Positions 23,980-36,894 are shown, counted from the stretch's first letter. The stretch: DNA of 64,000 nt from Cephalopachus bancanus (GCA_027257055.1 JAPVLO010000044.1:992001-1056000), one strand, 5' to 3'. The notes: generated by a model from the letters alone, not told the origin. Numbers and translations are program-made.

Positions 23980-24605
23980 CTGGGGAAATCTTTAAATGCC
24001 CAGGGCTCATCTTGTCCTTTCTCATCACCATCCAGCCTCATCCCCTTGAACCCCTCCTCACCACTAGAGCCAGAACAATATATTCAATATGCAGGTTTAA
24101 CCACCACTCCTCTTCTGTTGTTCCCCAAGTCTTCTAGAATAAATCCCCAATCGATCCGGTCCCTCTCTATGCAATATAGCCTTACATTTGCAAGTCTCCA
24201 ACTAGAAATTTATGCTTCAACAACACCAGGATACTTTGCCATCCATGCACCCCTCCCTCACTACCATGACATTTTACACCTCCCTGCTTTTGTGCTGTTC
24301 TCTTTATTGGAACACCCTTCTGTACTCTCCTTACCTGGCTATTCTTCTTTATCTTTCAAGACTTAACACCTACGTTTTTTTCCAACAAACCATTTTTGTA
24401 ACTCCAAAGTGGGTTTCAAGGAGATTGTGCTCTGTGCCCAAAGCTTTGTGCATCTTTACTTATCATGGCGTATTGAAATGATCTGATTATGTGCTCTTTT
24501 TCCTATAAGAAATGTGTTCTTTTCAAGAATAAAAACAGTATTTTGCATATCTCTAAACCATGAGTCCTTGGCACAAGACCTAGCAGCTCAGTAAATGTGT
24601 GTCAA
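23980..24605 (+). repeat. LINE-2 3' region
   Basis: The L2 order can be followed from 'gctgttctctttattggaac' through 'ttctttatctttcaagactt' to 'agctcagtaaatgtgtgtca', the usual 3' end. The open frames at 23953-24366 (137 codons) and 24212-24481 lie within it and are not considered genes. Confidence 0.7.
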
Positions 24606-24834
24606 CCTGAACCATTAGTTGTGTTTCTAGAACCTTCTGACAGTGAAATCTATCTTTTGGCTCATGAGTGGAGATCTATGTTGATTACCAGGCAAAGGGA
24701 AAGAATTAGAGGGCTTACCAAGCTAATATAGATTAGCTGGTTATTGTCTACATTTTCTACTGTATAAAAAAATTTGTATGTTTCAAAAGTCATTTTAATA
24801 TCCCCTTTACTTTTTACATTTTAATAGACACTGT

Positions 24835-24940
24835 GGGGATACACCAATGATCAGGCATACCACCTGCCCTCAAAAGGTTTGTCTTCTAGGGACACAAAAC
24901 TAAATATAGGTGCTGCAAGAAAAGTCACAGCCTTGGCATT
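24835..24940 (-). repeat. LINE-2 3' end, antisense
   Basis: 'gggatacaccaatgatcagg' followed by 'cctgccctcaaaaggtttg' resembles the antisense L2 tail. The following 200 bp may also be L2. Confidence 0.4.
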
Positions 24941-25244
24941 TCAGGGAGGAGACAGAACAAATGCTTCTGAAGGAGTCAGCAAAAGACTTGGTAGGATAAG
25001 AGGCACTCTAAATAATCTTGGAAAATGGCTAAGATTTTGAAACATAGGGACTGAGAAGAGGTAAAGGGATCAGAGAAGAAGATGTCTTATAGCCAGATAA
25101 ATATTACAGGCAAAGAAAAGTCCTGAGTATATATAGTAAGGTAATGAGCACACCTGATAGTTCAAAATCTGATTCTAATATGACTCAATTTCCAACCATT
25201 ACCCTCACCTCCAGGATCCAACCATCGTAACTCCTTTCTCCAAC

Positions 25245-25372
25245 CTACTGGTTCACAAACGAGTAAGCAACAGAATTGCTGGGTACAGATTGCTGAGACC
25301 AATTCCCAGACTTAGTAGGTCGGGTGATGCCCATGCAGTGATCTGGGCCACATTAGAGAACCACTGAAAAAC
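25245..25372 (+). repeat. MER20-like hAT DNA transposon relic
   Basis: Begins 'ctggttcacaaacgagtaag' and ends 'agagaaccactga', with 'gaccaattcccagacttagt' and 'aggtcgggtgatgcccatg' between, following the MER20 order. Confidence 0.65.
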
Positions 25373-25374
25373 TT

Positions 25375-28300
25375 CCCTCTTGACAGCATCATGGCAAAGA
25401 CTTGAAGGTATTCTCCCTACTCCTACCCTAGACATTGTAGGAGATGGACCTTAGAACTCTCCCAAAATCTTAGGAACTTTGGACTCTGGAGAAACAACTG
25501 TCCCTGGAAACCACAACCAACCGTCCATTGGCAAAGCAGCCTCCACCATTTAAGTTGCAGAACAAGGCAGTGTGTTCCCATCATCCTGGCAAATGAAAGA
25601 CTAACTTAGACCATCTGGTTCTGTAACACCCTCCTACACCACTGCTTAAAAGCAGCCGAACATATTTTCTCTTACATTTTGTCAATAAAATATTGCTCCC
25701 CCAGGCTGTCGGCTTGCCACATTTGCAACCCTTAAGCAAAGTGGGAGCAGTTAGTGGTGGCAGCAAGAGGGCCATGGGGCAGCCCCTTCAGCCTTTTGTT
25801 GCTACTACACAGCCCTCTTTTCTTGGGGCAGATTCTTAAACTGATGCCTTAAAGTACTTTTTAAAAGTGGAACCAAAGTTTATATTGAGCTGTTCTCTCG
25901 TTACTGTGTCCTTTCTGTCCCGTTAATTTTGCTTGCTTTGTGACAGTGAAGAATCAATGTCTAGCATTTCCAACGACCAGGTAGAGTGTGTACACATTTA
26001 TTAAGATTAATTAAAAAGTAACAAATTGTAAAGTAATAACATTAACAACCAGTAGAAAAAGTGTAGACATTTTGACAGTCTTTTTGAATTTCATTAAAAG
26101 ATGGTAGTGACAAAAACCCCAGAGACTATTTCTACTTTACTAAAGAAATAGGTCACAGATTCAATTACAGTCACTGAAGCATGGACTCAATCTATCATGG
26201 CAAATTAAGTACATTTTAGCAACCTACTTTCCTTTAAAAATTTTATAGACACTTTCAGTGGAAGAAGAAAGACGATAGAAAAAAAAAAAAGAAATTGCAA
26301 AACCAAGTCCCACTCTTACTCCCCCCTCTAGGCTTTGGGTAAGCATTTGGCTTATTTGCTTTGGGTATAAGACAGAAAATCATTAAGAAATACTCAGCTC
26401 GCTCACAATTATTACTCCTCACTTGTTCATGGTTTAATAATGATGCAGATTTGGAATTGGGAGTGGGAAATGTCTCCAAATTAGAATCGCAAAGTCTTAA
26501 AAGGGGGGCTTTGTTCTACAAGCCCACCCCCTTCTTTTGAAACAGGACTATTTGTACTTTATAGCTTTTGTGAAATTTTTGCCTTAGACTCTCAGCAGAC
26601 ACATTGTGTTTATTTCTGGAAAGATAAATAAATAAATAAAAGTACTTGTTCAGCCTGTGGATATAGTTTAGCCAAGTGCAAATATTGGGACGATAAAACA
26701 CCCTCTGCCCATAGCAAAATTGATTTCATGTTGACAACTGAAATTTATGAAGGGCCTCTTGCAACAAAGCGGGCAGGGGTTATCTTTAAGACACTACAGC
26801 AGCAGTAACTATAGAGCGTGAGGATTCGAGACCCTTTGAGAAGTAAGAATCAGGGGTCAAGACATTCATAATCCAGGCAAGGAGTCTTAGGAATCTGTTA
26901 TTGGCCTGGCCAGGAGGCTTCAGAAGCTCAGGTCTAGGTCTTGTTCCTAAATGGCAGTGCCACTAAAGCACCTGTTCAGATGAGTGCTGGTATTATTTAA
27001 TCCCCTGCCATCTCTTTTTTTCTCTTGGAACTCTGACTAGCCTTCTTCTGATGCATCTGTGTAATGGGTGCAAATGAGATGTGCAATTGTTCTTGCTCCC
27101 CAGAGAAATGAAGGAGACATTTCATGCTTTATCTTGCTATTGCCAATTAAATCTGAGATGCTCTTCAGTGAGGCTGAAGGCTAAATTTACTGAGAGATTC
27201 CCAGAAAACTACATTTTTCATTTTAATTTCAAAATTGCTTCTCCCTTAGGGATTAGGCTTCATGGCAACTAGTAAGGGAGAGATCGCACATGGTCAACAT
27301 TACTCTTCAAAATATTGCAAACCTATAGGTATTCAAAGTCTACTTGCTTGGCAGTAGCTATCATCTGTCTCTGTCTGTCTGTCTGTCTGCATAACTGAGG
27401 ATCAAGAGCTAAAAGGTCTTCTTTCAGAACCACCTTTTTCAAACTACAGATTTGGTGTCTACCTTGTAGAAGGACTCCCACCTGTAAGATTGCTCCTGGA
27501 AATTAAGAAGGGTAAGTTTGAGGGTGACTCATAGGGCTAGAAAGGTAAAAGACTGGCAGCAAACTGATGCTATATGTTCTCCACATATAAAGAGCAAATA
27601 TATTGTCACTCATCTGAAGTAACTAACTATGCTTGTCCTGAATAGACGAGAAAAGGAAAGAAGCTGGACACTTAGGTGGTGGCGGCCTAGCCACCCACTG
27701 AGTTTAAGATGGTATTGTAGCAGCATTTCCTGTATTTATTCTTCAGCAAACTCAATGGAGATTGCTTCTACTGAGTTTAAACCTGTACTTACCGCTGTGT
27801 TGGTGCAAAAATTTCAATATCTAAATGTATTTATAGATGCGTAATATATTCAGTAAAGTTTAACATGTACGTTTATGTGCTAAATATAGCTTTATAGCAT
27901 ATTTTAAATTACACTTAGTGCAGTGAGATGCTCACAGTATAAAAGTCCTCTGGGAACTGAGACCAAAGAAAGAGTTGTTCCTGTCTCAAGTTCAATTTCC
28001 AAGTGTGTAAAATGTCTACAGCATTTATAGCAAGGCCTTGTCCCTAAGCATTCTGGCTTAACTCCTCTGGAGTGGGCCAAGTATCAGTAGTTGTTCTGAA
28101 GCTTTGTCAAGTGATTCTGATGTATAGCACAGGCTAGTTACTAATGTCATTGATTTAAATTGTTTTTCTTTCTCATTCTGTATATGCTGAATTCTTCTGT
28201 CATTTGGGGAGCAGTCAACTCCAACTATCCTTGTTTCGGAGAAGGATTCTTCCTTCATGGTGTTAAGCTTGACGAGTCTCTGCTCAGGGCCTCTAACTGT

Positions 28301-28590
28301 GTCTGAATGCACTTTTGCTAAAACTGACAAAGCAAAAGGGAAGTGGGGCTGCCCAGAAAGACAAGTGCTTAGTTTTGCAGCCTTCAAAATGATTTTAAAC
28401 CTTTGAGATCGGTGTTGATAAGATGGATATTTGAGATCAATACTGGGTAATAATAAAGTCAGGAACAGGTGGGAAAACCTCTAGAAATCCAAGAAGGACA
28501 GTTCAAAATTTTAGGTAAAATCCATCCTTCTCTTGTTTGAGTTTTCAAATGGTGTAGTCAGAAGATGCTCTAAGCTTAGTATCTTTGAGA
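25375..28590. other. Unique-looking 3.2 kb, no gene recognised
   Basis: Contains two simple repeats, (AAAT)n at 26623-26640 and (TCTG)n at 27364-27390, and AT-rich stretches with homeodomain-like words near 25995-26045. No exon or repeat family was recognised. The 109-codon minus frame (28058-28387) lacks any recognised domain. Confidence 0.4.
27364..27390. repeat. (TCTG)n microsatellite
   Basis: Five to six tandem tctg units are directly visible, preceded by one variant unit. Confidence 0.9.
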
Positions 28591-28597
28591 GATGGTC

Positions 28598-28848
28598 TAG
28601 CATAATGGTTAGGATTATAGATGCAGAAGCTAATTTGCCTGTATTGAATACTCTGCCATTTTTTAAGGGATTTTGGGCAGGATACTTAACCCTTATGCAT
28701 CTCACCTTCCTTATCTGCAAAATAGAGACCATCATCATACCCACTCATAAGTTATTCTGAGGATTAAATGATTTAAAATACATGTAAAACGCTTAGTCTG
28801 AAGCCTGACACAAAGAATGTACTGAAAAAATGTAGCCATTGTTAAATG
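28598..28848 (+). repeat. MIR SINE, full length
   Basis: The whole consensus can be followed: 'gtctagcataatggttagga', 'atctgcaaaatagagaccat', 'tctgaggattaaatgattta', 'catgtaaaacgcttagtctg', 'cctgacacaaagaatgtac'. Confidence 0.9.
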
Positions 28849-29211
28849 TACCATCATAGGTATGGTGGTAGGGGATACTAATTGTTGAGAAACTTCATTC
28901 TGTGTCTTCGACTACATTTTCTTCTTACCTTAAATAATAGGAGAATATAAGGTATGTTTTCAAGGGAAAAAAGACATCTATTTCTGGTGGATCATCAGTG
29001 AGGCCACATAGCAAAGCAGATTTGGAACTGGATGACCTATGCCTTTCAGTTTCCTGTGAGTGACTTTGGTCAAGTCTTTAGCACTGCTTGAAATCCAGGT
29101 TTCATTAAGTTCAAACATAGAAATTCTGTATTATACTATACTGAGATTTTCATTAGGACCTTATGAAAAAATTATGCATGTTTATGTTGAAATTATTTTA
29201 TACAGAACTTC

Positions 29212-29335
29212 TCATAAATCATTGCATTTAAGCCTCCTGCTACCACTTTGGGAAATATGTTATTATTCCCAATTTGCAAATAAAGAAATGAAGATCAAGA
29301 TTTTTCCCAAGGCCATCAAAATGGTTAAATGGCAA
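29212..29335 (-). repeat. MIR SINE fragment, antisense
   Basis: 'attcccaatttgcaaataaa' preceded by 'tttaagcctcctgctaccac' is the antisense MIR segment. Confidence 0.65.
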
Positions 29336-29339
29336 ATAC

Positions 29340-30100
29340 TTAAGTCTCCCAAATTTAGCAATGTTTCTGATAGTCCATAAGTGTATCATTTAAGATAAAT
29401 GATGTATGGAACATGCTTAGGAAGTTATATTGTGTGATGTAAACTGTGTGTTGTATTATTATTTGGGGTTTCTCCCTTTTATGTAAAGAGAAAAGTAGCA
29501 CAGAAGCAACAAGCTTTAGTTATAAAAGTCAATCACTCATCACTCATTAGCAGTGAACTTGGTATCCAAACAGTGAATGAATTCCTATATCCAGTGTGAT
29601 TTAGAATAGACATCATACTATTGATCCCTTTCATCATTTACCCTTCTTTCCTTTGCTGATTTTCACTTCAGGGTGACATATTGCTGACCTATTAAACAGT
29701 GATCTTTGTGCATATGGAATTAATTAACTGATCATTGTCTCGAATATATAGTAGGAAATAAGAGCTCAGAAAGTAGAAGAGAGAACTCTGGAAAGCAAAC
29801 TAACTAGAATTTTTCGGTTGGAGTTATTCCATTCCATCTGAACCTCATTCTGCCTTCCCCTACTCCTGCTCCCTGAGAAACTCAACTATCTCTTGATGAA
29901 CTTGGCATAATAACCACACACAGCTGGACTGCAATATGGCTGGAGAAGAAGTACATTCACAGCCTGTGATGTTAGATGAGCTTCAATTTGTTCAAACTAT
30001 GTGCTGCATCACTCTGACTCCAGGCATCAGTGTGAAAAATGGAAAATTTAGTTACCTATATAGATAGTAATAGCAACAGTCATACCTTGAAATTTTGTAA
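29340..30100. other. Unique-looking DNA, no gene seen
   Basis: No repeat or coding signal recognised. Confidence 0.4.
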
Positions 30101-30104
30101 TATT

Positions 30105-30245
30105 TTTCAAGTCACTATACTCACACATTTCAGGCTATCCTTACAATAGTTTGGTGAAATAGGCAGTATTGTTATTCTTATTATGGAGTAAACAGATCTA
30201 AGACTCAGGAAATTTTTGACTGTTCCTATTTTATAGTTGGTCAGG
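30105..30245 (-). repeat. MIR SINE fragment, antisense
   Basis: 'gctatccttacaatagtttg' and 'gtgaaataggcagtattgtt' match antisense MIR. Confidence 0.55.
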
Positions 30246-30559
30246 GACAGACTCATGTTTTTACTAATCTTGTCTTTTTGTGTGAACACTAATGCTTTGT
30301 TTGCCCAGGATGACCATCACTTTCTTTTTTTTTAAGAAATAAGTTCTCTTTTATTTTTAGGCTTCCTATACTCCCCACTACAAACATTTGTTTTCAGCTA
30401 CCATGTGTTTATCAGCCCTTATCCCCTTGGCCACATTTGATTGATATAAGGCTCACCATCAGCCCAATGTAGCCCAATCTTTCCCTAGAATTTTTCAAAT
30501 TGGAAACAGAATCAGGAAGTTTCCAGTCAAGAGAGTATAGACAGCCATGTTTTTCACAA

Positions 30560-30775
30560 TGTTAGGAAAGCTGGTTTACAAGAAAAGAATGAAGCTGACA
30601 AACAGAAAAACAGAACTGGGGAAAGAGAGTCTTGGCGGCCTTGAAGCCCCTGGTCCAACTATTCTAAAAAACTGCATTCACTGGGATAACAACCCTGCAA
30701 TAAAACTCTCCTCTTTCTCAAGTTTGGGTTTATGTCACTTACAACTAACCGAGTGCTAACCAACAAACGCTCATT
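30560..30775 (+). repeat. Old LTR-like repeat, 3' part
   Basis: Contains 'tggcggccttgaagcccctg', a poly(A)-type signal 'gcaataaaactctcc', then 'caagtttgggtttatgtcac' and 'ttacaactaaccgagtgcta', matching my memory of a common ancient LTR 3' end. Family name not assigned. A similar 3' end lies near 33985-34045. Confidence 0.5.
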
Positions 30776-31147
30776 CTTCTAAATGAATAAAGTGACTCGA
30801 ACTCTAAACATCACCTTGATCCATGTCCAAAAAGTGACTCAAGTTTTTACATTTTAATGCAGTAGCTGCTTATTTAATTCATTCACATACTTGTAGACGT
30901 TATTAAATGTGATAAAGAAAATTGAACAAAGTTGCTAAGTAATTAAGTGGATCATGCATACTTAAGATCTCACTGTAGAAAAAGGATAATATACAAACAA
31001 GTGTTCTCTCCAACCACTACCAAAGCAGTATCATTCAAAATGACGGGTCATCAGCTTAAACTTCACATATGTAAGATCATTACATCTCTAAACAGACTTT
31101 AGTGAGATCTTATATCTCTGTCTTTCTAATCAAAATTAGAAATCTTT

Positions 31148-31437
31148 TTTTTTTTTTTGAGTTGGAGTCTCACTCTGTCGCCCAGACTGGAGTGCAGTGG
31201 CCGCTCCTGGGCACCGCAGCCTTGACCTGCTGGGCTCCGGCGATCCTTCCGCCTCAGCCTTTCAAGTAGCTGGAATTACAGGCATGTGCTACCACGGCCA
31301 GATGATTTTTTTTTTTGGTTTATTATAGAGATGAGGTCTAGCTACCCAGGCGGGTCTTGAACCCACGGGCTCAGGCAATCCACTCACCTCAGCCTCCCAA
31401 AGGCGCGGGATTACAGGCTGAGCCACCGAGCCCGGCT
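31148..31437 (-). repeat. Alu, lineage-specific subfamily, antisense
   Basis: Full length, poly(T) first and ending 'gagccaccgagcccggct'. Perfect 16-bp TSD aaaattagaaatcttt at 31132-31147 and 31438-31453. The A box (reverse) shows the same 'CAG' form as the other young copies. Confidence 0.95.
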
Positions 31438-31519
31438 AAAATTAGAAATCTTTAATGACAAAATAATATATTTGATTAACTTAGAGACCAGAATATGAAA
31501 ACAGATTGCCAGGTTTAAC

Positions 31520-31730
31520 AAAATCTCAATTCTGGCATTTATTCTCTGGATAACTTTGAGCAAGTTGTTTTGTGCCTCAGTTATTCCATCTGTAAAATGA
31601 GGAATAACAATAGAGCTACATCCTATTGTTATATGGAGGCTAAATGATTCAATATCTATAAAATGCTAGAATAGTACTTAGGGTTTAATACATGCTAAAT
31701 AAATACAAGCTATTGGTATTATTCAATGAG
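31520..31730 (+). repeat. MIR SINE
   Basis: 'gcctcagttattccatctgt' and 'aaaatgaggaataacaatag' then 'aaatgattcaatatctataa' follow the MIR order. It lies 70 bp after the Alu. Confidence 0.8.
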
Positions 31731-32215
31731 TTTTTATTGTGTATCTGTTCAAGTTGTGCTTTCAGTTGTCAAGAGAAAAAGCATGACCTCTAAATAGAAG
31801 AACATTTCGGCATATTTTCCAGCAGTTAAAGCTATTGAAAAGTATAGTTAATGAATAATTCTAAATGGCTCTGTGTAAAAAAAATTATGAAACTACTGAG
31901 TAACAAAGGAATGTAAGAGGAAGAAAGATGTGGCTGAGAAGTTCCTGAAACTTTCATATTTTAAGAAAGGGATTTTTCCAAATGCTAGGATTTAAGTATT
32001 TGATAATAAATTTGGAGAAAATGTCTTTTTAGTTTGAGCTCTGTTGAGAGCCAAGGTTAACAACTTGGTTATAGCAAGCAAATACCTCAGCAACAATGGT
32101 TTTATTGTTCATATTACTTATGAAAAAGACTTTTTTTGGACTTTACATTGCTGTCACAGAATACTGGTGGCAGAGCTTGTCAGTGGAGCTGAGATGGTAA
32201 GAATGACATCCTAAC

Positions 32216-32380
32216 TCTGATGCAATTAACTCAAGATTTTCATGCCCAGAAAAATACAAGGAAAATTTTTTACATTGTACTTTCTTTAAAGCATGTGCTT
32301 CTGGGTTTAAAGAAAGTACAATGTAAAAAATTTTCCCCGTCTTTTTCTGGGCATGAAAATCTTGAGTTAATTGCATCAGA
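32216..32380. repeat. Long near-perfect hairpin, 75-bp arms, 15-nt loop
   Basis: The left arm (32216-32290) and right arm (32306-32380) are reverse complements with only three mismatches, clustered around 32256-32260 / 32336-32340. The loop is 15 nt. No known transposon ends or TSD were recognised. The mirrored open frames on both strands here (starting MQLTQDFHAQK in each) are a by-product of this symmetry, not genes. A transcript of either strand would fold into a long stem. Confidence 0.95.
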
Positions 32381-32384
32381 ACTT

Positions 32385-33090
32385 CAGATATTAAGAAAAG
32401 AATTAGAATGGATTATTTTTACAATAGAGAACTATATAAGACTAAATGATTACTCCTGAGATTAAAAGTGAGAGAAAATGTGCTTGTGTAGTAGAAATTT
32501 TATTTAAGTCTTGTTCCTTGTGTAATTCCTTCGTTTATGTCTAGCTCTTGTTGCAAGTAACTATCATTTCTATAAAATTTCATGTTTTATTTAGAAAAAA
32601 AGCAATAGTATTTGGACCACTCAGTGAACCACATCCAAGAAAATATTTCTAACTCTCGAGTATTCACTATCCCTAAGGCAGAGCTATCTAATAGTAACTA
32701 CTGAATCCTTGCAAATGGCATCACAGAGGAAATTGAAAAGACTTATGGAAGTTTTCTTTTAAATTCAACAATGGCAGCCATTGCATTTTAGAAACTTTGA
32801 CTCTTTGACACAATATAGTAAGATTTTAGACTTTCATTAGAAAATTCTTTGTCGTTTCATGTATAAATGGAACCACAAGGCAATCCTGAAAACAGGCATA
32901 TGTATCTATGTATAGTATTTAGAGTGTGCAAAAAGTCCAGAGTTCACTATGTGAGTGCATTAGGTGAACCTCTGAGAGATGTGAGATTGATAGAGTGGTC
33001 TAATGGGAGATTGGTGTGGATGGGGTGCATGTAACTGACGTTCACTCATTTTGGGGAGGTCAATGTAGAACCTGCTTTCAATTAGGCTTG
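32385..33090. other. Unique-looking DNA, no gene seen
   Basis: No repeat family or coding signal recognised between the hairpin and the next MIR fragment. Confidence 0.4.
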
Positions 33091-33094
33091 TCTT

Positions 33095-33205
33095 TCTTTT
33101 CACAGCAACTTAATCTAATTGCCACAAAACTCTGTGAGATAAGTAGATCTTAGCACCCCCAAACACTTGCAAATGAAGAAGCTGTGGCTTGGAGAAATTA
33201 GTAGT
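33095..33205 (-). repeat. MIR SINE fragment, antisense
   Basis: 'gccacaaaactctgtgagat' and 'tgcaaatgaagaagctgtgg' match antisense MIR. Confidence 0.6.
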
Positions 33206-33609
33206 TGGGGAGACAGAATATGCCCAGATGTTTAATGGATAATCGTCCCCTCAAAAATGTTTATATAAAGGACATAGTAAGTTTCTAACCCAAGTGGATT
33301 TTTTTTTTATTCTTGATATTTTTTCCCCACATTTTAACACCTACATGCTCTGGAAGTCTGAATTCTACAGGCTGACTAAGCAATCACCTGCTTTTTAGGC
33401 ACTGGGCATTTCTCATGTAATGTTTCTGTATTCGATTTTTAAGTTTGCCAAAGCTAATGCCCAGGGCCTTTTACAGAACATTTTACAATTGTCTAGTTTT
33501 TTTATAATTGCATATCAACAAAGACAGGCATAGAACTCATAAATTTTTATTTCTTAAAGAGAAACTATTTTATCCTTTTCTTGGCTTTCCCTTTGGAAAA
33601 TGCATCACT

Positions 33610-34045
33610 TGTTTATTCTTAGCAATAAGGCCTTGGATGAGACTGCTGTAGTGTTGAGAGTCTGATTGGATTAAGCCAATAAGCCACACCTATCTTTCCA
33701 ACTAAGATTGGTTCAGAAATGGATCCCATGACCCAGTCTGAGCCAATGAGCTCACTGTAAATGAGTTTATTTAGAAGGTGAATCATAGGTGAAGAAACTT
33801 TAGGGAAAGGCACTGTTTTCCCCTGAACAATGTGGTTCAGTGGGACCATATGACAACTGGACAGGCTTAAATTACGTTACCATAAGGAGAAAGCCTGGAA
33901 CCATTGAAGCTGTTGGATAAATCTAAGACCTTAAGGACTAAGTTTATGATGACATCCTTTGAGTAACAAAGACTTTTGAATTTTTCTATCATGCAAGCCA
34001 ATAATTTTTCTTAAACCAGTTTGGCTGGGTTTTCTAGCTTATACA
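33610..34045 (+). repeat. Old LTR-like repeat
   Basis: 'gatcccatgacccagtctga' and 'gccaatgagctcactgta' in the 5' part and 'ttcttaaaccagtttggctg' plus 'gggttttctagctta' at the 3' end resemble an old LTR seen across placental genomes. Family not assigned with certainty; some of it may be unique. Confidence 0.4.
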
Positions 34046-34049
34046 ATGT

Positions 34050-35490
34050 GTATTTGGCCCTCATACAAGCACATGCTGGCTCTGTTTTGATGAGTCCTTT
34101 CTCCCCTTACTAATGGAGTATGAGAACTGGAGTATAATGAAGTCTTTTAAGCCTACCTCCAATACTTACCTGCTATGCATACTTAAATAAGCAAATAGTC
34201 CATGTTGACACTTTCATAAGTAAATATCTTTGCTGTATATTTGTGAAAGCATGATAATAAAAAAATGGAATTTAGCCTACAGGATTCTGGGAGAATCCAA
34301 TGCAATAACGACTATAAAAATTCCATACCAATATTAATTATCTGTCTGAACAGTGCTAATTTAATCTAGAAATGTTGTCAAGCCCATTTCCCTTAAATTC
34401 TTTCCAGAGACAAATTCATAATGATCTCATAATAGATCTATAACCACATAGGAGCAAGAAGGATTATGTGCAAATAGGTCATAGGTGGAATAATAAAACT
34501 GTAGTGTCATAATTATTTTATGTAGGACCTGGTTTAATGCATTGTGGAATATTCCACTGAATAAAATCATTTTGCAGATTGTAAGCAGCAGACTAGATAT
34601 TAAGAGGCAGAATTCATACATTGTGATTGATTATATTAAAATAATTTAGTTCAGAGTAGGCACTATTATATCTCATCTAGAATTTCCTCCTAAAATGTGA
34701 GGAAATGGTTCTGCATGATCAATTTGCTCAATTTTGTGGCAGCTGTTCATGAACTGGGGACCCTTGCAGCTCCCTGGGACTAGAATGCTGGGGTTCTGAA
34801 GGCTGGGTAGCGTCCTTTTGACCTCACTATAGAGTGGTCATGAGCCCCAGGCTCTCCCTTCTGGCTTAACAATTGTCTATCTCAGACCTGATGTCTTTAG
34901 GGAATGCTATATAGTTTCATAAACAAGTTCATCATCACCTCCATTTTTCTGGTCTGACCCAAACGGGTTGTTTAACATGAATAAGACATTCCCTGGTGCT
35001 TTCCCTTTGTAGTAGAATTCATTCCGATTGCCCCATCTTGTGGAAGAAAGAAAAATAGCCAGATTTTTCCCCCCTTTGGGTATATACCCCAGAAGAACAA
35101 ATTCAACTCATTTTTTTCTCTCTTTGTCTATAATCTCTTCTCTTTCACATGATACAATTCGAATAAATTATTCTGAAGAAAGGCCAATATTCCTCACATA
35201 TTTGCAATCTGACCTTCTTTCTTTACTGATAGGAACCCAGTATGTGACATGTTGTTTTTGGAAGTGTTAGACTGGAGTCTGTTGCTGCCTGGGAGGACTC
35301 AACCTCTGCCACCATAATTTAGGCCCTAGTCAGATTGCATGTCTGCAGGTCTCTTAGCCTGTCGAGTTCTTCTTAGAATCCTGGAACAATAATTACCACT
35401 ATATTTCCAGTGATTTGAGATATTCTCCTCCATTTCCACCCTACCTTGTATCTACACTCCTTTGTACATGGTAGTCTGTTCAGAGGAAGA
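34050..35490. other. Unique-looking DNA, no gene recognised
   Basis: No repeat family recognised. The 80-codon frame at 35028-35270 has no recognisable domain. Confidence 0.4.
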
Positions 35491-35499
35491 ATAGATGGA

Positions 35500-36020
35500 C
35501 TCAATTCATTTATGTGTTCATTTACCCACTTATTCATTCATTCATTCATTCATACCTTTAACCTTTATTTATCGAGAATCATCCAAATGTCATGCACCAT
35601 GCTTATATGAGGGAAACAGGGATGGGCAAAACAGCCATATTCTATACTCTTAATGGAATTAACAACTTAATCGTAGTTGGTTACACAGACATTCATTAAA
35701 CAAGACACATATATAGCTGCAAACTGTGGTAAGCCTTCGAATGGAAATTAAAGTGTACTGTGAGACCATAAAATAAATATCTGACCTGTGAGGTCTGATC
35801 TTTTGAGATGAAGGGATTTTCGAGCTGAGATCTGAAGGAGTAGGTACTAAAGGAGGGGCGAGAGCATGTGGCAAGAACATTATAAGCAGAGTCTGCGAGT
35901 CAGGAGGAACGTAGGGCTGGAGTGTAGAGAAAGGAGGAAGAGTGGTTTCCAGTGAACCTGCAGGAGCAGGCAAGCACCAGATTGTGTTGGGCCTTGAGGA
36001 CATGCTTGGAGTTCGGCCAT
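35500..36020 (-). repeat. LINE-2 3' region, antisense, with (TTCA)n
   Basis: Begins with a (TTCA)n run (35533-35553), the complement of the L2 terminal repeat, then follows the antisense L2 order: 'aaacagggatgggcaaaaca', 'gagctgagatctgaaggag', 'gcatgtggcaagaacattat'. The 132-codon minus frame (35659-36057) is embedded in it and not considered a gene. Confidence 0.7.
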
Positions 36021-36079
36021 CTGACCACATGGCTTGCAAATAGGAAGCACTGTCCATTCATCAAACAAGACTGATTTAG

Positions 36080-36890
36080 TCTGACCTTCCTCCATTCTGA
36101 CTCACAGCAGTGGTGGCAAAGAAGTCAAGCCAGTGTTTTCTGGATGTTCCCAGCTCCTCCTGGGCCAGCAAAACATGGTGGGTTTTACTGTTTATCCTGT
36201 GCTCATCCAGTCCAGTCTTTGACTTACAGTTGTATCCTTAGAAGTTGCTGTGCAATTTCTCAAACTATAGTTTCTTTGTGGGGAACCTCTGAGGTTTGCC
36301 CAGCACCTAGGGCGTTTGTGTTTGCGTGTGTAAATGACTGTTGATTCTGTCTCTAAGCAACAAAGACAAGATTGCCTCCTCAAGCAGACAGTTTGAAAGT
36401 TGCACAACACTGACATCTGCTGCTTGTGTGTGGTTTGAGATTGTACCAGGTCAAAAGGAGGCTCCTCATATTAGTTCACATTGTACAATGTAGGAAAAAC
36501 AAATGTTTAAAAATGTTGGGCATATGTGCTTGCATACACACACACACACAGCTCCTCTACAATCTTTGGTCTTGAACTTCCAATGTTTCAATAATATATA
36601 TGAATAGAAGGTAATTTCAATATGATGTTTTCTTAATGTCAATATTTACCAATTAGACAAGAGGTTCACTTGATAGAAAATGAGGTTTATGCTTGACTTT
36701 GGAGGGAAAAAAATGACAAAATAAGTAAACAATGCTTTTACTTAGCATATATTAATGTAAGAAATAGAATTAAGTGACAAAAAGTGTCACTCACAGTAAA
36801 AGCAACTTAATTATGGTGATTTTTTTAGGATGATATATAATATATGCATAGTCATTTGCAATTGCTAAAGCATTTTAAGATATATTTTCA
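36080..36890. other. Unique-looking DNA with a (CA)n run
   Basis: A short (CA)n microsatellite lies at 36535-36550. No gene or repeat family recognised. Confidence 0.4.
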
Positions 36891-36894
36891 CATT

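Noticed and set aside
23953..24481. 137- and 89-codon open frames
   Set aside because: They lie in a LINE-2 3' region and do not match L2 protein; chance frames.
32216..32380. A classical microRNA precursor
   Set aside because: The stem is too long and too perfect for an ordinary pre-miRNA, and no expression evidence is available. Kept as an unexplained hairpin.
32143..32459. Two similar proteins on opposite strands starting MQLTQDFHAQK
   Set aside because: They arise from the inverted repeat at 32216-32380, which reads almost the same on both strands. Not genes.
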